Made by a program: the position numbers and the translations under genes. Of a stretch of DNA of 64,000 nt, positions 28,199 to 36,134 are shown piece after piece (the first letter of the stretch is position 1; each line of letters opens with the position of its first letter). Under the pieces are notes generated by a model. The model was given only the letters and a program-made list of their open reading frames with translations. It ran no database searches and was not told where the DNA came from. This stretch comes from Marinicella sediminis (GTDB lineage: Bacteria; Pseudomonadota; Gammaproteobacteria; Xanthomonadales; Marinicellaceae). Location of the stretch: assembly GCF_002000055.1 (NCBI RefSeq), contig NZ_MVBD01000009.1, positions 148,858 through 212,857 of the forward strand. Reading direction: 5' to 3'.

Positions 28199-30611
28199 AG
28201 AAGTTAATATATCCATAAAAGTTCAGTTCAAGCTTCTGGTCATTGGCATAAACCCGAACCGTGGCTGTGTTGTTGATCAACGTCAATTGCAGCTGATTGG
28301 TTGTGGATTTGAAATGTTGTTCGGTTAAGAGTTGCCCAAGCGCATCGAATTGTCTGACATGTATTTCGCCGCTGAACTGTTCATTGGGAATCGTTATGGC
28401 CAGTTCCTTGCTTTTCAAACTAAACTGAATCGTTTCATCCGGTGTGTTGAGCTTCAGGGATGGGTCACCAAGTACCACATAGGTATCGACAAAATGATTT
28501 CTGAGACCATTTGTTCTGGCCAGGTTCAGTGCTTCACCAATGGATTGTTTTTGCAAGAGGGCATTGATTAAATCCTGACTGAATTTAATGGGCGGATAGT
28601 TGCGTGCGGATGAACCAATGATCGCCACTGAGCCATGATTGGGTTTTAACAACAACAACTCCGAAAATGAACTTGAATTGGGGTGGTCAAATGGGGCAGA
28701 CGAGCAGGTCATGCTGAGTACCACTGGCCATTTATCATTATTCAACTGTTGAATGTGTGAGCGGTCAAACAGGACCGGTAATCGGGTTTCCGGGTGTTTC
28801 CCGATTTCCCACATATAACGACCACCATGTCCATAAAAATGTACCAGGCCGAAACCGTCATTGATGGCATCAACAATGCTTTGGGCGCCATCCAACACAT
28901 GCTTGTTCTCATCCAAGGTTCGTGAGATTTCGGTTTTTTCCAGGTTCAATCCAGAAATGATTCGGAGGTTCCTTTTCTGGTATAAATCTTCTGCTGGGGT
29001 GAGCATATTGAACCGGCTGTTCCACGCCCCGGGCTGACTGTCTTTGTGGTGATGTATTGTCTTGTGGATGATCGCATCAAGTTCATCCAAAGTATTGACT
29101 GGAAATCGACCAACTGCTACCGGGCTGGTTGAATGATCATCGATCAAGGTATAAGGGGTGTCGCTGGCGGCAGGGCCATGGTCGGTGAATACCTGAAAGG
29201 TAGGCACCAGGTTGTTGTGGGCATGGGCAGGTATTTGGGGTAAATAGCTCAGGGCATCCTGATGGGTGAACCAATTGCTGTCACCAACCAGTAATGTGAA
29301 CTGCAGCTCCTTTGAACTGTTTTGTGCGACAAATTGTATGGCCCTTTTGATGGCTTGTGCACCAAGGTGTCCATGATCAAACCGATCATACACAGCCAAT
29401 GAATCCCAGACCAGTACAGATTTCCCCTGACGCTCGTGCCATTGAATCAGTGGGGCCAGATTGGTCATAAAGGCAGGGTGACTGATGATGAGGTAGTCTG
29501 CCTGGATGTTGAGCGTTGATGGCTCAGCGGTTGGTCTGACCAGCTGTACCTCACGGATATCTTTGGTAGGCACATACACCACACTGCCATCTGACTGTAA
29601 TTCATTGGGTGCCGATAACACCATGGGTTGACGGCCGGCCTGGATTGTTGTGCGGTGCTGGTTTGACCAATAGATGTGGCCTGTGCTTCGGGGTTGAACC
29701 TCAATGGCGCCATCACCAACGACCTTCAATTGACGGTAATTAGTTAACACAACTGAATGCTGATGTTCCAACTCAATCCAATCCAGATACATCAGATCGA
29801 TCACCGCTTGTCCACCCAATGTTCGGGGTGTGACAGAAAGTGAGAGTTCATTGTCTGAGTCGGTGAAACGCGAGGCATCAACTGTAAATTCAGCCAGGTG
29901 ATGTACTTGCCCGTTCCACTTGGCCAATCCCAGTGTTTCACCGTTGAGATCCACAGTCAGTACATGGTCAAATTCAACTTCGGTCTTGGACTGTGTTGTG
30001 TTCCAGCCACGTAATTTAATGCGTATAGTGACTTGATGTGGTTTGGAACTGATTGATTGAAGAGCCAAAGGAATCCTGATTGGGGCTTGGGCGGCTGAAC
30101 TCAACTTGTACCAATACCAGCTGGTCGTTGAATGTTCAGCATCATTGGACGACAAAGGTGCTCTGACAAGGTTCTCTTCCAGGTGTTGTTTGAACAACAG
30201 GGGTGAATATTCACCTGAATTGAGTGGCGGATCAACCGATGAGGAATGGCCAATCTGGCCCGATTCGCCCAGAATAAGTCGATACACATTGATGATGGAT
30301 ACCGGATCAAACCATTCATTTTGACCGCGTTTGTGTTCACCGATAAATTCAATGCTTTCACCAGGTTCCCAAATACCGTCTCCATCGTCATTGATCCAAA
30401 TAGTTTGTGGTTCACCTTGGGCGGTTAAATTGATTTGATCAAAACGAGGGGCTTGTTCCAAAGCTGTAATTTGATGATGATTGATCCGATAAACCCCATC
30501 GGCATTGACATACACGTTTAAACTGGAAACAGATGTAGCGGTCGACTCAGCAGCCGGTGCCGATAGGCCAAAGAGTAATCCAAAAATTGTGGTTAAGCGC
30601 ACTGTGGGCAT
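28191..30611 (-). CDS. gingipain-type C25 cysteine peptidase, exported
   Basis: This 806-residue protein has a signal peptide (MPTVRLTTIFGLLFGLSAPA). The N-terminal half is beta-rich. ADYLIISHPAFMTNLAPLI starts the caspase-like C25 fold, as in gingipains and PorU. The dyad is visible: His in HFYGHGG near 586 and Cys in LSMTCSSAPFD near 636. GSVAIIGSSARN lies after it. A short beta sandwich ends the protein. No type IX sorting domain is seen at the C-terminus, and this lineage is not expected to have that system. The ATG at 30611 is used; a TTG at 30632, inside the terminator hairpin, has GAAGGGG upstream. It is followed by a PpiC gene and preceded by a surface-protein gene. Confidence 0.85.
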   Translation of the reverse strand: MPTVRLTTIFGLLFGLSAPAAESTATSVSSLNVYVNADGVYRINHHQITALEQAPRFDQINLTAQGEPQTIWINDDGDGIWEPGESIEFIGEHKRGQNEWFDPVSIINVYRLILGESGQIGHSSSVDPPLNSGEYSPLLFKQHLEENLVRAPLSSNDAEHSTTSWYWYKLSSAAQAPIRIPLALQSISSKPHQVTIRIKLRGWNTTQSKTEVEFDHVLTVDLNGETLGLAKWNGQVHHLAEFTVDASRFTDSDNELSLSVTPRTLGGQAVIDLMYLDWIELEHQHSVVLTNYRQLKVVGDGAIEVQPRSTGHIYWSNQHRTTIQAGRQPMVLSAPNELQSDGSVVYVPTKDIREVQLVRPTAEPSTLNIQADYLIISHPAFMTNLAPLIQWHERQGKSVLVWDSLAVYDRFDHGHLGAQAIKRAIQFVAQNSSKELQFTLLVGDSNWFTHQDALSYLPQIPAHAHNNLVPTFQVFTDHGPAASDTPYTLIDDHSTSPVAVGRFPVNTLDELDAIIHKTIHHHKDSQPGAWNSRFNMLTPAEDLYQKRNLRIISGLNLEKTEISRTLDENKHVLDGAQSIVDAINDGFGLVHFYGHGGRYMWEIGKHPETRLPVLFDRSHIQQLNNDKWPVVLSMTCSSAPFDHPNSSSFSELLLLKPNHGSVAIIGSSARNYPPIKFSQDLINALLQKQSIGEALNLARTNGLRNHFVDTYVVLGDPSLKLNTPDETIQFSLKSKELAITIPNEQFSGEIHVRQFDALGQLLTEQHFKSTTNQLQLTLINNTATVRVYANDQKLELNFYGYINFYE

Positions 30612-30614
30612 AAG

Positions 30615-30642
30615 AAAAAAAGGGGTAATCAAATTACCCCTT
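30615..30642 (-). terminator. terminator between surface-protein and C25 peptidase genes
   Basis: On the minus strand a 9-bp perfect stem (30641-30633 / 30629-30621, AGGGGTAAT in plus sense) with a 3-nt loop is followed by TTTTTT. It lies just 29 bases after the stop at 30671 and overlaps the possible TTG start of the peptidase. It would reduce rather than abolish read-through. Confidence 0.8.
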
Positions 30643-30670
30643 CAGATCAATTCTGTATCAAAGTTCAGTC

Positions 30671-32539
30671 TCAGTCATGGCGACTTCGCAATGATTTGAA
30701 TCGCATCATCACTGTGGCAGCCATGAATAATGCCAGTAACATCAGTCCCAACAAGCTGGTGCTGGGCACTTGAATTGGGTTGCCAAATACAGTCAATATC
30801 AAGATGGCTGAAGATGTGGCTGCATAGTTGGCATCACCACTGTAAGAGGCTGTGAGGTTGCGATCGCCTGACTCGCTGATGACCAGAACACAGCTGGTGT
30901 CGGGCAGGGTGGCCACACAACTGAAAGTACCATCACTGATGGTGACTGTTCCGGTCGGCGGCAACACAGCAGGTGGCACAGGATCAATGGTGAATGTCAC
31001 AGTGGTAGGTGCACTGTTTTGAACTGGGTTCGGGTTTGCAGACACAATGGCCAGTGTCACACTGCCGGTCACCACTTCATGAGGTTCTGCGCCCGAGGTC
31101 ACTGGAGGGTTGGTGCCATCACCGGCATAGTCAGCCACCAAAGAGCGTGTGCCCACGGTGGTCAGATTAATCACACAACTGCCGGCAGCCACGGTGTCTA
31201 CACAACTGTCCACACCATCTGAGACTGTGACATTACCGGTGGGCGCACTGCCTGTTACTGTATAAGCCACGGTCACTCCCTCGCCGACCGTTGAAGGGTC
31301 GGGGGTGGCACTGGTGATGGTGATGCTGGTGACATCTGTGGTTTCAGATGTGCTGTTGTTCCCAGCATTCGTGTCTGTCTCTGTGGCAGTGACAGAAGCG
31401 TTGTTGGTCAGTGTGCCTCCAGTACCCGGGTCAATGGAGACAACCAGGTTGTATTGGGCCGATGATCCTGAAACAATGGTTCCCAATGTACAGGTGGGTA
31501 CCGCAGCGGGATCTTCCGCACAACCGCTGGTTGAAACCAAAGTCATGCCTGCAGGCAAGGTGTCTGTCACCACCACGTTGGTGGCATCAGAAGGACCCGC
31601 GTTAGCAACATCAATGGTGTAAGTGACGTTGCCGCCAACAGCCACTGGATCAACATCATCGGATTTGGTGATCGATAGGTCGATTTCAGGTTGAACCACA
31701 GTGTCTTCACTGGTGCTGTTGTTGCCAGGGGTGTTGTCAGTTGCATCTGAGGTCACAGAGGCATTGTTGGTGATCGTACCGGTAGTGGCATCAACCGTTA
31801 CCTGAAGCGTGTATGAAGCGGAAGAACCAGCTGTGATGGTACCCAGACTACAGGTTGGGTTGCCATTGGGATCTTCTGCACATCCTGTGGTGGATACAAA
31901 GGTCACACCCCCAGGCAATGTGTCGGTGACCACCACGTTGGTGGCATCAGAAGGGCCGGCATTAGAAACATCAATGGTGTAAGTTAATGTGCCACCTGGG
32001 CTCACGGGGTCCACATCATCCACTTTGGTGATGCTTAAATCGGCTTCAATTCCAATCACGGTGTCTGAATCAGTGGCTGAGTTGTTGCCTGGGGCAGGGT
32101 CAGTGGTACCAACAGGTTCAGTGACGGTCACTGTGTTGCTCAGGCCACCAGCAGCTGCATTGCTGGGAATGTCGCACGTGGACGTGTAAGTGGCCGTACC
32201 AGCATTTAGCAAGTCGACCAGTGTGTCATTCAGGTTTCCTGCAACAGGTCCTGTGGTACATGCTGAACCTGCTGAAGCCACACAGGTGGTCGAACAATTG
32301 GTCAGCGCAGCAGGAAAAGTATCTGCCACCGTTACACCAGTCACATCATCCGGACCGTTGTTGGTCACCACCATGGTATAGGTCACGGATCCGCCAGCCA
32401 CCGCAGCGGTCACGCCATCAGTTTTAGTAACGGATAAATCAGCAGTTGAACCACCTGCCTGAACAATCCCGGTAAACAGCGTTAACAAAATGAACACACT
32501 GATTGATTGCTTCTTAATGTTGATTGTGAATTCGACCAC
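30671..32539 (-). CDS. DUF11 / Ig-like repeat surface protein with C-terminal membrane tail
   Basis: This 622-residue protein starts at a GTG at 32539, with AGGGGG 5 bases upstream and a following signal peptide (SVFILLTLFTGIVQAG). Three DUF11 repeats of about 125 residues follow, each opening ADLSVTK or DLSITK, with NNGPDD/NAGPSDATNV. Two Big_3-type Ig repeats come next (GNVTVSDGVDSC, GTVTISDGTFSC). It ends in VPSTSLLGLMLL, a hydrophobic helix and RFKSLRSRHD, a tripartite tail of the IPTL/PEP-CTERM form. It is a stalk-like cell-surface protein, probably anchored or processed at that tail. The C25 peptidase gene follows directly. The repeats are highly alike at DNA level, so repeat number may vary. 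Confidence 0.85.
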   Translation of the reverse strand: MVEFTINIKKQSISVFILLTLFTGIVQAGGSTADLSVTKTDGVTAAVAGGSVTYTMVVTNNGPDDVTGVTVADTFPAALTNCSTTCVASAGSACTTGPVAGNLNDTLVDLLNAGTATYTSTCDIPSNAAAGGLSNTVTVTEPVGTTDPAPGNNSATDSDTVIGIEADLSITKVDDVDPVSPGGTLTYTIDVSNAGPSDATNVVVTDTLPGGVTFVSTTGCAEDPNGNPTCSLGTITAGSSASYTLQVTVDATTGTITNNASVTSDATDNTPGNNSTSEDTVVQPEIDLSITKSDDVDPVAVGGNVTYTIDVANAGPSDATNVVVTDTLPAGMTLVSTSGCAEDPAAVPTCTLGTIVSGSSAQYNLVVSIDPGTGGTLTNNASVTATETDTNAGNNSTSETTDVTSITITSATPDPSTVGEGVTVAYTVTGSAPTGNVTVSDGVDSCVDTVAAGSCVINLTTVGTRSLVADYAGDGTNPPVTSGAEPHEVVTGSVTLAIVSANPNPVQNSAPTTVTFTIDPVPPAVLPPTGTVTISDGTFSCVATLPDTSCVLVISESGDRNLTASYSGDANYAATSSAILILTVFGNPIQVPSTSLLGLMLLALFMAATVMMRFKSLRSRHD

Positions 32540-32661
32540 TTGATCCCCCTGATGAATGTTGAAATTATTAACAAAATGATAACTCAGTGTGGGTGAAATT
32601 TCTACTAAAAACATGATCTCAAAAGCATTTATGCGGCACAAACAGGCCTTGGAATGTCCTT

Positions 32662-35600
32662 TCAAGAAGAACGAAATGATTGATTCAGTCTGCGGAGGGA
32701 TTCAAGAGCAAAATTTGAGCCATTGTTTTGCATGTATTTGAGCCGTTCAAGCAAAGCCCTGAGGGTTTTTTGAGCGCTTGAATTGAGCGGGCCACTTTGA
32801 TTGGCTATGCGTTTAAAATCGTACATCACAGCCACCAATACCTCTTGGTTTTCAAGCTCCAATGCCAGCTTGGCCCTGGTTTCTAATAAGTGCAAGCTTT
32901 GTCTGGCAGACAACAATTCATCCGTGAATGCCAATGCTTGTTGTAAATAATCGTGTTCACGACTTTGCAAGCGCCAATTTATGCGCAGTATTTTGGCCAT
33001 GTCATACAACACATGATCGGCAGGAATCTGACCCAGTTGCTCATCATGAGGTTTCACGGCGGTCCATTTCTGCAATCTTAACAAGCGCCAGTTTTCAAGC
33101 ACCAGGCTGGTTAATTGATCGGTTTCGATGAGCGCCACAAGTGTTGGATTGCGTAATGACAAGACGGGTTCTTTGGCCATGAGAAATTGTCCGGCGGTCA
33201 GGGCATGGTTGGACGAACTGAGTGAGTTTAGCAATGTGGCTTTGGCCTGTTGTTTATCAACAAACACATACTGCATCATCGACATGCTCAATTGCTTGAG
33301 TTCTGAATTTTGCATCCGCTCAATCATGGCATTGAGGCGAATCATTTGACCTTCTTTGATTAATCGATTGACCGCTGACAATGTCTGCGATGGCTCAAAA
33401 TCGTCCAACCGCCAGTCATCATCGGCAAACAATCGATCAAATTCGGTTTTGGGTAACGACCGGCTGATGACCTTCGGGGATCGGATCTTCATCACATTGT
33501 GCTGATCAGTGGACAGTTCAGCACCATCAGAAAAAGATCGGCTTTGTGAGGCGTTCAATCGCCTGGAAAGCATCAGTTCCAGCCAGGAATTTACCCCCAG
33601 CAAACGCCATTCAGATAAATCCTGAGATCTGTTGAAGGTGTCCTCGCTGATGTTCAATGGCTCATTAGATGCCATAAAGAGCAGGCCACCCTGAGACAAG
33701 GGTTGATACAATTCCACGTGTCTAAACTCTGCATTCAATGTGGCCAGCAATGAGCGCAATAAATGCTGATCAACATAGCGCAAACCAATCCACTGAACAA
33801 ACACACCTGACTGATTCAGCCTGGATTCTACCAGCGCAAAAAATTCCCGGGTGTACAGGTTTGAAGCACCCGCCGTCCAGGGGTGAGACGGTTGGGATAT
33901 CACCACATCAAATTGTTGCTGACTGTTTCTCAAAGCATTGCGGGCATCGTTGTGATGTAAGTGAAGCCGCGGATCAGCCAATGGATCTTCCCGGCGCCAG
34001 CTGGCCACGCTTTGATTGGCATGAATCACTTCTTCTTCCAGTTCAACCACATCAACCCTGCGAACGGTGTGGGGTACTGCCTGCAGGGTCAAACCAGCAC
34101 CTAAACCAATGATCAACGCATCCTGGGTTTGCGGCCGGCTCATCACCGGTAACTTCGAAAGCCACCAGGCCAGATGGTATTTGCTGATTCGGTCACCTGG
34201 GGCTTGCACAGAGGATTCAGGTAGGCCATTGGTCAGCAGACGTTTTTCATTGTTTTTATTTAGCATGATGACCGTGGCACTCTGACCAACGGCCAAGAAA
34301 TCAATGTCAGCCGTTTGTTGTTTAACACCCAGCGGAGAATGACTCAAGACCCGCAAAGGCTCTTGTATGGGGAGCACTGCCAGCAACACAATCAACAGAC
34401 CGAGGATGGCTTTGGTGATGCCTGACTGATGCGATTTGTATGCCACGAAGCACCCTGCAAACAAACTCAGTATGGTGAGTATCCGGGCAGTGTCGGCAAA
34501 GCCAAATTGACTGAGTAACACGAATCCGCACAACAAGGCACCGCATATGGCTCCGGTGGTGTTCCAGGCGTAAATCCGTGCAGAAATGGCCGGTGCCTGT
34601 TTAAAATTTCTGGTACATATTTGAGTGGCCAAAGGAAACGTGGCGCCTATCAGTAAGGCACCTGGGAGCAGGGTCAAGGCACCCAAAAGCATGGCGCTGA
34701 AGACGAAAACAAGGCTGCCAAAATCTTGGTTGATGGGCAGCGCTGTCAGCTGATCGGCGAATGTGAAGCTGATGAAAAACATGGCTGCGATACCCACTTG
34801 AAGGCAGGTGAATCCCAACATTTTGTTATTGGCTTGAGTCAGCTTGAAGCCAATGATTGCTCCAAGTCCAATCCCCAGTAAAAACATGAACAGCATCACG
34901 CCAAAAGCGTACACACTGCCACCCAGCAGGTGACTCAGCAACCGGGTCCACATCACTTCATGAGAAAAAGACACCACCCCTGAGACAAACATGATGCCCA
35001 GCATCCATCGATGTTGCAGCTCAATATTGAATGGTCTGGTGCTGTCAGGGCTTTCGGATGACTGGGTCTGAAAAAACACGATTCCCAGGAAGAAGATGAA
35101 CACATTGATGCCAACAGCGACATAGATGCTGTGCTGCAACCCAAAGTCCGGGATCAGCCAAAAAGCCGCCAGTAATGCACCGAGGCAAGCGCCCAAAGTA
35201 TTGGTGGCGTACAAAAAACCGATGCCTGAACCAACGGTGCGGTCAGAGGTGATCACGTATTTACTGAGCAAAGGCAGGGTGGCCCCCATCAGGGCGGTGG
35301 GAATGATTAGCACTGCGAACGCCCCCAACACATAGATGGGTGCGTGCAGTTGATTGACGCTGGTCATCTCTTGTGTGCCAATAAACCAAGTGAACACGTG
35401 ACCGCCAGCATCAATCAGGCCGGACATGCTCAGGGCGATGATGGCCAGCAACAATTCAAACAGCGCGTACCAGATGACCGGTCGTTTGACCCGATGAATC
35501 AGGCGTCCCATCAAATAGGCACCCAGTGCCAAACCACCCATGTAAGCCGCCAGGACCGCCGCAACAGCCACTTCGGTGCTGCCAAAAATGAGGGAAAACT

Positions 35601-35685
35601 GTTGTGACCAAATCACTTGATAAACCAGACCAGTCAGTCCGGACAAAAAGAACAAGGTCATTAACAGCAGGTTTTTCAATGGCAT
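32662..35685 (-). CDS. MFS-like membrane domain fused to spermidine-synthase domain
   Basis: This protein has 1007 residues. The first about 450 form a polytopic membrane domain with two six-helix halves (FLSGLTGLVYQVIWS is the typical opening of these fusions). A spermidine-synthase-like Rossmann domain follows: DALIIGLGAGLTL near 525 for the nucleotide, VDVVELEEEV for the ribose, HNDARNAL, and VVISQPSHPW in place of the catalytic DxxDP region. In true spermidine synthases the last motif carries Asp, so polyamine synthesis is doubtful. About 250 extra residues of helical, TPR-like sequence end the protein. It may transfer an aminopropyl-like group at the membrane; this is inference. It precedes the surface-protein gene with a 122-base gap. 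Confidence 0.82.
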   Translation of the reverse strand: MPLKNLLLMTLFFLSGLTGLVYQVIWSQQFSLIFGSTEVAVAAVLAAYMGGLALGAYLMGRLIHRVKRPVIWYALFELLLAIIALSMSGLIDAGGHVFTWFIGTQEMTSVNQLHAPIYVLGAFAVLIIPTALMGATLPLLSKYVITSDRTVGSGIGFLYATNTLGACLGALLAAFWLIPDFGLQHSIYVAVGINVFIFFLGIVFFQTQSSESPDSTRPFNIELQHRWMLGIMFVSGVVSFSHEVMWTRLLSHLLGGSVYAFGVMLFMFLLGIGLGAIIGFKLTQANNKMLGFTCLQVGIAAMFFISFTFADQLTALPINQDFGSLVFVFSAMLLGALTLLPGALLIGATFPLATQICTRNFKQAPAISARIYAWNTTGAICGALLCGFVLLSQFGFADTARILTILSLFAGCFVAYKSHQSGITKAILGLLIVLLAVLPIQEPLRVLSHSPLGVKQQTADIDFLAVGQSATVIMLNKNNEKRLLTNGLPESSVQAPGDRISKYHLAWWLSKLPVMSRPQTQDALIIGLGAGLTLQAVPHTVRRVDVVELEEEVIHANQSVASWRREDPLADPRLHLHHNDARNALRNSQQQFDVVISQPSHPWTAGASNLYTREFFALVESRLNQSGVFVQWIGLRYVDQHLLRSLLATLNAEFRHVELYQPLSQGGLLFMASNEPLNISEDTFNRSQDLSEWRLLGVNSWLELMLSRRLNASQSRSFSDGAELSTDQHNVMKIRSPKVISRSLPKTEFDRLFADDDWRLDDFEPSQTLSAVNRLIKEGQMIRLNAMIERMQNSELKQLSMSMMQYVFVDKQQAKATLLNSLSSSNHALTAGQFLMAKEPVLSLRNPTLVALIETDQLTSLVLENWRLLRLQKWTAVKPHDEQLGQIPADHVLYDMAKILRINWRLQSREHDYLQQALAFTDELLSARQSLHLLETRAKLALELENQEVLVAVMYDFKRIANQSGPLNSSAQKTLRALLERLKYMQNNGSNFALESLRRLNQSFRSS

Positions 35686-36134
35686 GTGATTGGATGTCTG
35701 AGAAATGGTATCAAGTTGTGTTATCGTGGCGATTATATGTTAATTAACCCATGAGATGACTGTTAATCGACATCTGGTATCAAAGACCCGGGCTGAACAC
35801 GCTCAAATCGATGTTGCATTGAATCATGAATGGCCATATTATTTAAACCTCAAGTTGGATTTAAACAGGCGAAATGTAAAGATGCAGCATTGATCAGTTG
35901 CCAGGCAAGCAGGTAATTAATGACCAACAGATCATTCAAATGACTGAACCGAAGTTGAATTAATTTGGCTATAATGATACCGGTTTTTTTTAACCACAGT
36001 TCAGGGTGCTGGCTTGTGTTTTGTCGGGTGAATGATCCATGGTTAAAACAATCGGTTGTTCCAGGGATGGGTTGGATTAAATTTGTTAAATGTTGAATGC
36101 TGCGATCATTACCCATTGCCCCTTGAAAAATATC
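35686..36134. other. divergent intergenic region
   Basis: This stretch of about 450 AT-rich bases must hold promoters for both the MFS-synthase gene and the phosphodiesterase-like gene. A perfect TATAAT lies at 35970-35975 on the plus strand, but no well spaced -35 is seen. A short minus-strand frame here looks like chance. Confidence 0.35.

Noticed and set aside
30671..32539. Long plus-strand frames inside the DUF11 gene
   Set aside because: They are shadows of the repeated Thr/Val codons on the other strand; they have no start signals.
35970..35975. Perfect TATAAT as promoter of the phosphodiesterase-like gene
   Set aside because: No -35 at workable spacing and no correctly spaced extended -10, so not listed as a promoter.
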